Source: a virus | Direction: 5' to 3' (one strand) | Length of the DNA: 36,808 nt | IMG/VR virus record: IMGVR_UViG_3300042547_000849 | Span: 1 to 36,808 of that record | Part shown: positions 19,883-25,136 of the stretch, piece after piece | Numbering within the stretch: position 1 is the stretch's first letter | Layout: each line of letters starts with the position of its first letter | Translations under genes and position numbers: made by a program | Notes under the pieces: model-generated | The model's database searches: none | Seen by the model: the letters and a program-made list of their open reading frames with translations, nothing else | What the model was told of the DNA's origin: nothing

Positions 19883-19961
19883 TGCCTGTCCTGTTGTCTG
19901 TTAACAGGATTAGGAAGCCGTAGGTTCGTGTGCAAGCACTAGCCTACGGCGCTTTTTTTGC
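19883..19961 (+). ncRNA. Candidate plus-strand small RNA
   Basis: A transcript begun at the TATAAT box would run about 75-80 nt. It would include a CCTGT..ACAGG hairpin and end at a clear plus-strand terminator. It lies opposite the leader of the translocase mRNA, with no reading frame of note, so it could act as an antisense regulator. The weak -35 is the main doubt. Confidence 0.45.
19917..19959 (+). terminator. Plus-strand rho-independent terminator
   Basis: GCCGTAGG pairs with CCTACGGC around an inner stem and is followed on the plus strand by GCTTTTTTT. Its T-run is on the side opposite to the early operon's direction, so it ends rightward transcripts. Confidence 0.8.
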
Positions 19962-19964
19962 CGG

Positions 19965-20183
19965 TTAGGCCGGCATCTCCTCGCACATTTTGTCCCACCA
20001 TTCACAGGCCTGGACAAACGTGTGTGAACGATCAACGACTCCACACCCCTGCGCCCAGAGCAGGGCCGACAGGGCGCCAATGCTGTAGTCGCGCTGCGTC
20101 TCTGCCGCCGTGCGCATGGATTGAATGATCGTCTGAATTTCGCTTTCCAACCGTTCGCGAAAGCCAGGTGGCGCTGTGAACAT
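19965..20183 (-). CDS. Small unknown early protein
   Basis: This 72-aa protein starts MFTAPPGFRERLESEIQTII and is helical throughout (QSMRTAAETQRDYSIGALSA, then QGCGVVDRSHTFVQACEWWD). It has an AGGAGGTCACG ribosome site, one of the best in the window. It is the second gene of the early operon. Function unknown. Confidence 0.7.
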   Translation of the reverse strand: MFTAPPGFRERLESEIQTIIQSMRTAAETQRDYSIGALSALLWAQGCGVVDRSHTFVQACEWWDKMCEEMPA

Positions 20184-20192
20184 CGTGACCTC

Positions 20193-20546
20193 CTATAGAG
20201 CAACCGTCATCTCACGGGATAGCTCCTGTAGGAGCTTGGCCGAATCATCTGTGTACACCGTCGCCACCTCTGTATAGAACTGGTGCCGCTGGTTCAGCGC
20301 CTCGCTAAAGAGGATGGCCCGACCGGGGTTGTCCGGCGCCTGCGTAAAATCCTCGATAAAGCCGGTTTCAAAGTCGTAGAGGAGTCCCGCATCTTCTAGC
20401 GCAATCACTTGCGCGGCGTTGATGTTGAGCGCACAGCCACCGGCTTTCAAATCGTCCAGTTCGGCCTGGACGGTGGCGTGCCGTTCGGCCCGGCGTTGGG
20501 CGGCTAATTTCAGCGCTTCCGGTAACGGGATGGTATAGCGGTTCAT
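20193..20546 (-). CDS. First gene of early operon, unknown
   Basis: This 117-aa protein starts MNRYTIPLPEALKLAAQRRA. A charged helix (ERHATVQAELDDLKAGG) is followed by a mixed region (QVIALEDAGLLYDFETGFIE) and a helical end (AKLLQELSREMTVAL). There is no DNA-binding or enzymatic motif. AAAGGAC lies before the ATG at 20546. Being first after the divergent promoter region, it may be made early, but this is inference only. Confidence 0.68.
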   Translation of the reverse strand: MNRYTIPLPEALKLAAQRRAERHATVQAELDDLKAGGCALNINAAQVIALEDAGLLYDFETGFIEDFTQAPDNPGRAILFSEALNQRHQFYTEVATVYTDDSAKLLQELSREMTVAL

Positions 20547-20607
20547 CAAAAGTCCTTTCATGATTCAGGAAATTGCAAATAACTGACAATCTACCCGCAC
20601 GGTCAGG

Positions 20608-20636
20608 TTGTCTAGTAGCGCCGTGCGTGCTACTAT
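20608..20636 (+). promoter_or_regulatory. Integrase promoter with embedded operator dyad
   Basis: On the plus strand TTGTCT and TACTAT stand 17 bp apart. A perfect 7-bp inverted repeat TAGTAGC-9-GCTACTA (20613-20635) occupies the spacer and -10, the classic position for a repressor site. The region lies between the divergent integrase gene and early operon and is probably part of the lysis-lysogeny switch. No matching repressor gene is evident. Confidence 0.65.
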
Positions 20637-20743
20637 GGGAGACAGGCTATCGCTGCTCCGCTGATTCGCCTGCCTCCCAACAGGCGTTGGCTCATTCACA
20701 CATCGCTGCTCACATCGCTACAACAGAGTTGGAAGGAAAACCG

Positions 20744-21733
20744 ATGAATCTACTGGATGCCTTGGCCGAATTTTCGACCGCCAAGGCCACCAAACTATCG
20801 CCGAAAACCATTGAATGGTACGGCATCTGGATACGCGCCTTTGCCCACTGGCTTTCGGAGCGTATCGCCGCCGGCAAGATCTCGGCAGATGATTGGCTAC
20901 AACCCGCCACCTTTGAGCAATACTATGCCTATCTGGCGGCTGCCAAGGATGCCAAGACACCAGGCCGCGGGCTACAACCGGCCTCGGTAGCCGGTGCGCA
21001 TCGTTCGCTGCATGTCTTTTTTGGCTGGTTGAGTAAACGCAAGCGCCGCGATGGCGCCACCTATCTGCCCTGGAATCCGCTCACCGAAGTGGAGACGCCC
21101 CACGTTCCCCGGCGCCAACCGCGCCGAACAACGCCGGACGAATACGAACGGTTGTTGCAATCCATTCCGTTGGCAAACAACTGGATTGACCTACGAGACT
21201 ACCTGATGGTCAGCACGTTGTTTCTGTGCGGCATCCGGGTCAGTGAGCTATGCAGGTTGAAGATTGAAGATTACGATGTGCTGAATCGGCTGATCATCGT
21301 GCGCAAGAAGGGCGGCGACGATCACCTGGTGCCGATGCTAGAGCCGGTCATGCGCGCCTTCGTGGCCTATCTCTACTCGCGCCCGGCCTGGGCCGAAAGC
21401 TATGTCTTTTTGTCGAGTGATGGCTGGAAGGGTGCGGATGGCGTGCTAAGTACGAACGGAGTGCGCCAGCGCTTGACGCAACTGTGTGAGCGGGCCGGGG
21501 TGAAGCGCTTGACGCCCCACAAGTTTCGGCATGGCTTGGCGCGCTATATGTTGGATAAAGGCGCTGATATGTCGTTGATTCAACGCATTCTGGGTCATCA
21601 ACGGGTGTCAACCACGGCGGATATTTACGCGCTGTGGGACAATCTAGAGGGCGTAACCGCCCAATACAAGGCGATTATGACGGAAATAACCCAAGGCCGC
21701 CACGGTCGCCAACCTAACGAAAAAAGTAAATAG
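20744..21733 (+). CDS. int: Tyrosine recombinase integrase
   Basis: This 329-aa XerC/D-like integrase has a SAM-like core-binding N-terminal domain (LSPKTIEWYGIWIRAFAHWL) and a catalytic domain. Expected active residues are Arg165 (CGIRVSELC), Lys189 (VRKKGGDDHLVP), His259 and Arg262 (TPHKFRHGLA), His285 (ILGHQRVSTT) and the Tyr295 nucleophile (TADIYALW). GGAAGGAAAACC supports the ATG at 20744; longer upstream frames cross the promoter. It would insert the phage at the tRNA-His attP core about 100 bp downstream. Confidence 0.95.
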   Translation: MNLLDALAEFSTAKATKLSPKTIEWYGIWIRAFAHWLSERIAAGKISADDWLQPATFEQYYAYLAAAKDAKTPGRGLQPASVAGAHRSLHVFFGWLSKRKRRDGATYLPWNPLTEVETPHVPRRQPRRTTPDEYERLLQSIPLANNWIDLRDYLMVSTLFLCGIRVSELCRLKIEDYDVLNRLIIVRKKGGDDHLVPMLEPVMRAFVAYLYSRPAWAESYVFLSSDGWKGADGVLSTNGVRQRLTQLCERAGVKRLTPHKFRHGLARYMLDKGADMSLIQRILGHQRVSTTADIYALWDNLEGVTAQYKAIMTEITQGRHGRQPNEKSK

Positions 21734-21789
21734 CATTTACCGAAGCCACAGCGCTTAATTTGGGATCAAACACTCAGGGCAAGCTATGC

Positions 21790-21810
21790 GTAAGTCTATC
21801 CCTGACTTAC
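21790..21810. repeat. Inverted repeat between int and attP
   Basis: GTAAGTC-7-GACTTAC lies just before the attP core. It could be an arm-type integrase or excisionase site, or part of an integrase mRNA terminator, although no T-run follows. Confidence 0.55.
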
Positions 21811-21828
21811 CCAACAGAGGCTTCAGGA

Positions 21829-21874
21829 TTGATTGTGGATCAAGATGTTGAGGGTTCGAGCCCCTCCAAGCGCC
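21829..21874 (+). other. attP: attP core: 3' half of a tRNA-His(GTG) gene
   Basis: Reading rightward, an anticodon loop TTGTGGA (anticodon GTG, 21835-21837), anticodon-stem half TCAAG, variable loop ATGTT, T-arm GAGGG-TTCGAGC-CCCTC, acceptor half CAAGCGC and C73 appear in exact tRNA spacing. C73 is typical of tRNA-His, which pairs it with an extra 5' G. No CCA is encoded and no 5' half is present. Phages that integrate into tRNA genes carry such a 3' piece so that the gene stays whole after insertion. Confidence 0.85.
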
Positions 21875-22012
21875 CAAGAACCCGAAGGGGTTCAACACCT
21901 TGATAATCTAAAAGAACGTTCGTTACGTTGTCACACTGTCGTTGACTCCCAAAGGAGTGATCATAGACCTTGTAACGCTCGCTCAGTCTAGTAGGTTGTT
22001 AAGGTTCTGGGA
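21875..22012. other. Non-coding stretch right of attP
   Basis: This stretch holds no credible gene. A GAACCC-GAA-GGGGTTC hairpin starts it, and partial repeats GTTCGTTACGTTG and CTTGTAACGCTCG may be integrase or excisionase arm sites. Confidence 0.4.
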
Positions 22013-22052
22013 AATCGCTCCGGCCTAGTTTCTCGGCTGAACCGGAGCGATT
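22013..22052. terminator. Inverted repeat ending the xis unit, probable terminator
   Basis: A perfect 11-bp stem (AATCGCTCCGG with CCGGAGCGATT) with an 18-nt loop directly adjoins the stop of the excisionase gene. The T-tracts are short on either side, so it may be a modest bidirectional terminator between convergent int and xis transcripts. Confidence 0.6.
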
Positions 22053-22250
22053 CTATTTCTCAGGCGCTGACGGAAGCAATGAGATTCCATTTACTTCCGC
22101 ATACTCGACCAGGTCTTTTTCGAGAATTCGATATTGTCCAGTCGGGGTTGGGCGTTCAGCTTTTAGCATTCCTGCTTTGATGAGACGCTCTACCATCTTT
22201 TGCGAATACTGGAGTCTCTCGGCTGCCTGGCCGGTTGTCAGTTTGTTCAT
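22053..22250 (-). CDS. xis: Excisionase-like HTH_17 protein
   Basis: This 65-aa protein fits the MerR-like helix-turn-helix family used by excisionases: MNKLTTGQAAERLQYSQKMV, then ERLIKAGMLKAERPTPTGQY and RILEKDLVEYAEV. It would bind near attP and direct the integrase toward excision. GAGG precedes the ATG at 22250. It is read from the TTGACA/TATGAT promoter upstream and faces the integrase. A repressor role is an alternative. Confidence 0.82.
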   Translation of the reverse strand: MNKLTTGQAAERLQYSQKMVERLIKAGMLKAERPTPTGQYRILEKDLVEYAEVNGISLLPSAPEK

Positions 22251-22317
22251 AGCGGCCTCACAGTCGTTTACCTGATTACTTCCCGTCTCTCTTGTCGTGT
22301 TTGAGGAAGTTGTCGCA

Positions 22318-22347
22318 ATCATATCACGGTTTTTATTCGGTTGTCAA
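22318..22347 (-). promoter_or_regulatory. Consensus promoter for xis
   Basis: On the minus strand TTGACA (22347-22342) and TATGAT (22323-22318) stand 18 bp apart, the best promoter match in the window. It gives a leader of about 60 bases to the xis start. Confidence 0.85.
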
Positions 22348-22403
22348 CTAGAAATTTTGTTCTAATTTGAGGACGCCGGTTAAAGGCGGTTAGTGGAAAT
22401 GTT

Positions 22404-22428
22404 GGGCGGTGTGAACCGTCCATTTTTT
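22404..22428 (+). terminator. Plus-strand terminator before the nuclease gene
   Basis: GGGCGGT-GTGA-ACCGTCC (one wobble) is followed by ATTTTTT. It would stop rightward transcripts from int and insulate the nuclease gene, whose own promoter must lie in 22429-22532; I see no clear one. Confidence 0.7.
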
Positions 22429-22532
22429 CTGAGCTAAAGCTTACGTTTAGTCTTCGTGAACTTTACTTTTTTGCACCCAAACCCACACTGTACCCTTCAT
22501 TGCCGCCTCTTCTATGAAAGGAATGCCCAGTC

Positions 22533-23285
22533 ATGCGTAAAGTGCTGCGTATTCTTGCCTGGATCTTTTTCTGGCCTGTGCTGTTGCCCGTTTGGTTGTC
22601 TTACAAATACCCAACGTGGTTACGGTGGCTATTCTGGGCTGTCGCCATTATCTTCTTGGCTGGTGCCATTTCTGCGGAGAATACCAACAACGGCGTCTTG
22701 TCGGGTGGGCTTTTCTTGGTGAATCTGCTCGCCATTGGGCTATATCTGCTAAACAAGATCATCACCTTTGTTGCCGGCAAGCTACGGTCAACGCCCGTGT
22801 CGTCTGCTACCCCCCTTGCTATTGCCCCTATGCCTGCCGCTGCCACTGCCGTTTCCATAGCGGCCCATCAACCTACTCAGCTTCTGCCATACCAACGATC
22901 AACACAAGCCGATTTGAGCAGCTTGGATGCGCTGGAAGGGATTGCGTTTGAACACTTTGTCGCCGATCTACTGGCTTCGCGTGGCTACAAAACGGAAGTC
23001 ACCCAAGCCTCCAATGACTATGGTATTGATGTGATTGCGCTTAAAGACAACATTCGGTTTGGCGTTCAAGTGAAGCGGTATACAGGAAGTGTTTCGCGTA
23101 CCGCCATCAGTGACGCCGTGGCCGGGTCACGTCACTGGCAGTGTCACGCCAGTATGGTGGTCACCAATAGCTATTTCACCAGTTCCGCCAAGCAACTGGC
23201 CGATTCAACCGGCTGCATCTTGATTGACCGCGCCGTTCTCGCCCAGTGGTTGGCGGAAAAGAATTTGACTAGCGTTCCTGCATAA
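22533..23285 (+). CDS. Membrane-anchored Mrr-like restriction nuclease
   Basis: This 250-aa protein has about three membrane helices in residues 1-85 (RILAWIFFWPVLLPVWL, WLFWAVAIIFLAGAIS, FLVNLLAIGLYLLNKI). A linker and a Mrr-type nuclease domain follow (FEHFVADLLASRGYKTEVTQ, then DYGIDVIALKDN..FGVQVKRY with the Asp and Gln-x-Lys active residues). The end is SSAKQLADSTGCILIDRAVL. Mrr enzymes cut modified DNA. A membrane-bound form next to the att site suggests a lysogenic-conversion gene that blocks incoming DNA. It reads opposite to the lytic genes. Confidence 0.85.
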   Translation: MRKVLRILAWIFFWPVLLPVWLSYKYPTWLRWLFWAVAIIFLAGAISAENTNNGVLSGGLFLVNLLAIGLYLLNKIITFVAGKLRSTPVSSATPLAIAPMPAAATAVSIAAHQPTQLLPYQRSTQADLSSLDALEGIAFEHFVADLLASRGYKTEVTQASNDYGIDVIALKDNIRFGVQVKRYTGSVSRTAISDAVAGSRHWQCHASMVVTNSYFTSSAKQLADSTGCILIDRAVLAQWLAEKNLTSVPA

Positions 23286-23299
23286 AGGAGAAGACACAC

Positions 23300-23509
23300 A
23301 TGGAACAACTACTTTGCACCGCAATTCAGACGGCGCTCGACCTCACCCACAAGTCAATTAACCGGGGTGTTGAGGTGGACAAGGTCGAAGAGATGGACAA
23401 GGTCTTTGCCACCCACTACGCCGCCATCATCGCTGCCATCAACGCTAATCCGCTTCAGGAAACGGTTGTACCGCGCACGTCAGATCCGCTGGTACGCTCC
23501 GTTGGATGA
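23300..23509 (+). CDS. Small partner gene after the Mrr-like nuclease
   Basis: This 69-aa protein starts MEQLLCTAIQTALDLTHKSI, followed by EVDKVEEMDKVFATHYAAII and a disordered end. AAGGAGAAGAC precedes it, 14 bases after the nuclease stop, so both are one rightward unit. Its 3' end overlaps the last gene of the late operon by about 65 bp in the opposite direction. Function unknown; it could regulate or assist the nuclease. Confidence 0.6.
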   Translation: MEQLLCTAIQTALDLTHKSINRGVEVDKVEEMDKVFATHYAAIIAAINANPLQETVVPRTSDPLVRSVG

Positions 23510-23693
23510 GCGCCCACGCGGCTTGAGCCATCGTACAGCCGCCTTGCTGGCTGATCCGTTTGATATTCTTGATCAGGTCAATCGCTGCCGTTACTTTCTC
23601 TTCCTGGAACGCCGGTTGGTTGCGTTCGTTATCCAACACGGCCAATCGGCGTTCCAGTGCCGCCAGGCGTTCCTCAGTGGATAGTAGATTCAT
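23445..23693 (-). CDS. Last late gene, coiled-coil protein
   Basis: This 82-aa protein starts MNLLSTEERLAALERRLAVL (coiled coil), then EEKVTAAIDLIKNIKRISQQ and AQAAWALIQRSVPA. GGGGAAATG gives an ATGA overlap with the 67-aa gene upstream. It ends opposite the small partner of the nuclease; no terminator is evident. A fibre-assembly or accessory role is possible by position. Confidence 0.65.
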   Translation of the reverse strand: MNLLSTEERLAALERRLAVLDNERNQPAFQEEKVTAAIDLIKNIKRISQQGGCTMAQAAWALIQRSVPADLTCAVQPFPEAD

Positions 23694-23893
23694 TTCCCCT
23701 CTCCTTCTGCTTGTGTTTCCTGGGAAACAGGCGCCGCCTGCTGCGCTTCCATCTCTTGCACCAGCAACAGCGCGCCTTCAATGCGCTGGATGCCCCGGTC
23801 AAGCTCTACCAACGACGCTTTGAGCGCGTCTTGCTGGTCGATCATCTGGCGCCGCTGATTAAGTAGATTCTGTTTTCGTTGTTGCAGGGTCAT
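23690..23893 (-). CDS. Small coiled-coil protein
   Basis: This 67-aa protein starts MTLQQRKQNLLNQRRQMIDQ. It is predicted to be a long coiled coil to about residue 50 (ALKASLVELDRGIQRIEGAL), with a polar tail. It is coupled by ATGA overlaps to both neighbours. Such small proteins after fibres may be chaperones or fibre parts; the sequence gives no more. Confidence 0.65.
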   Translation of the reverse strand: MTLQQRKQNLLNQRRQMIDQQDALKASLVELDRGIQRIEGALLLVQEMEAQQAAPVSQETQAEGEGK

Positions 23894-24291
23894 GTGGTCT
23901 GCTCCTCTACCGCTTGCGCCAACGTGGGCGTACTCATGATCAAATCCAACGGACGTTTGCCCAGGTCAACCTGCTGGCCGTTGACCGTGACTACAATCGG
24001 CGTAGCCAGCCAAACCGTATAGCTCGCCCACATGGCCTGCACGGCGCGTAGATAGGCCGCGTCGTACTGGCCATCGCCAACAGCCCCCGCCGGCGTGGTG
24101 AGGATGGCGGACGCCAGCCCGCCGGCAAAGTCCCAGCGCGTTTTGCCTTCTGACGCGATTTGAACCTGCACTTTCGTCACAATCAGCGCCGCCCGGATCA
24201 ACGCCTCGAACTGGCGGATGGCACTGGCGTTCATATCCGCCGCCTGCTGCTGATCCGCCTGTACCGCATTCGCAATCTCGCGTGTTAACAT
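23890..24291 (-). CDS. Unknown tail-end protein
   Basis: This 133-aa protein starts MLTREIANAVQADQQQAADM. It is helical, with IRQFEALIRAALIVTKVQVQ and AQAMWASYTVWLATPIVVTV, and has a beta-like VNGQQVDLGKRPLDLIMST. It overlaps the S74 fibre gene end and the next gene (ATGA). It is probably a virion or fibre-assembly protein by position. Confidence 0.62.
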   Translation of the reverse strand: MLTREIANAVQADQQQAADMNASAIRQFEALIRAALIVTKVQVQIASEGKTRWDFAGGLASAILTTPAGAVGDGQYDAAYLRAVQAMWASYTVWLATPIVVTVNGQQVDLGKRPLDLIMSTPTLAQAVEEQTT

Positions 24292-25112
24292 GCTCGTTTC
24301 TCCAATTCTGCTACTTTCGCCTTTAACTCTTCGATCTGGCCTTGCTGGGCCTGCATGGCCGCAATCAGATAGCCGAAGAGATTGCGCTCATTCAACGCCG
24401 GGATCTGCCCCTCGCCATCATTCTCAGCGAACCAGGCCCCCCGATCCTCGTCCCTGATCACCAACCCGGCATACTGTCGCCGGCTGGGATCGCCCTTGAG
24501 ATGATAGTGGAAGAGCTTTGCCGCCAGCACCGCATCGAGCGCGGCCTGCGGCTCTGACCATTCCGTAATATCCTCTTTGATGCCGGCCCAACTGGTTTGC
24601 GTCCCCACCACGGATCCGCTCGTATCCGTGGCAGAGGTTGGCTGTGCGCCGCTCACGATGCGCAGGTTTCCAGAAGCATCGGGCCAAATGGAGTAGTAGG
24701 TGCCAGCCCGATTGTGGATCACAGCACTGCCAGCCGATGGCGTGCTGGCGCTATTGTTGTAGCCCACTTGGAAACTTGGCCCTGTCCCTGTACCATTATC
24801 GAAATTGCTAATTTGTGCAGCCCTGGCCGCCGCCTGGGCTATAAAATTGAATGCTAATGTGCTATTGTATAGAATTTGCAACCCGCTGGCCGTATTGGAT
24901 ACGGGCATATTGATATTCAGTCCGTTGGCGTTCGTGGCCGGAGCCACCGTCTGCGTTGTCGTAAAGCTCTGCGCATTCGCCAGAATCGCCAGGCGATTCA
25001 GGTTGAGTTTTCGATCCTTATCAGTCGCTCCAGCACTGGCATCAAAAATCGGCAAAAAGTCACCGGCGACGGGGTCGCTACACTCGTTTAGTTGTTCTAA
25101 ATAGCGTGGCAT
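24285..25112 (-). CDS. Tail fibre with S74-type self-cleaving chaperone
   Basis: This 275-aa protein has a short N-terminal part with a fibre opening (MPRYLEQLNECSDPVAGDFL), beta-rich Asn/Ser/Thr repeats, and a C-terminal intramolecular chaperone. SWAGIKEDI carries the S-x4-K pair of the S74 family, followed by an AALDAVLAAKLFHYH segment and a coiled coil (QIEELKAKVAELEKR). S74 domains help the trimer fold and then cut themselves off. It lies after the 976-aa fibre and may be its second component. Confidence 0.8.
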   Translation of the reverse strand: MPRYLEQLNECSDPVAGDFLPIFDASAGATDKDRKLNLNRLAILANAQSFTTTQTVAPATNANGLNINMPVSNTASGLQILYNSTLAFNFIAQAAARAAQISNFDNGTGTGPSFQVGYNNSASTPSAGSAVIHNRAGTYYSIWPDASGNLRIVSGAQPTSATDTSGSVVGTQTSWAGIKEDITEWSEPQAALDAVLAAKLFHYHLKGDPSRRQYAGLVIRDEDRGAWFAENDGEGQIPALNERNLFGYLIAAMQAQQGQIEELKAKVAELEKRAC

Positions 25113-25136
25113 CGTGTTTGTATTTCTCCTGAAGAA

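Noticed and set aside
21829-21874. Complete tRNA-His gene
   Set aside because: Only the 3' half from the anticodon stem onward is present; sequence upstream does not form a D-arm or acceptor half, so it is an att core.
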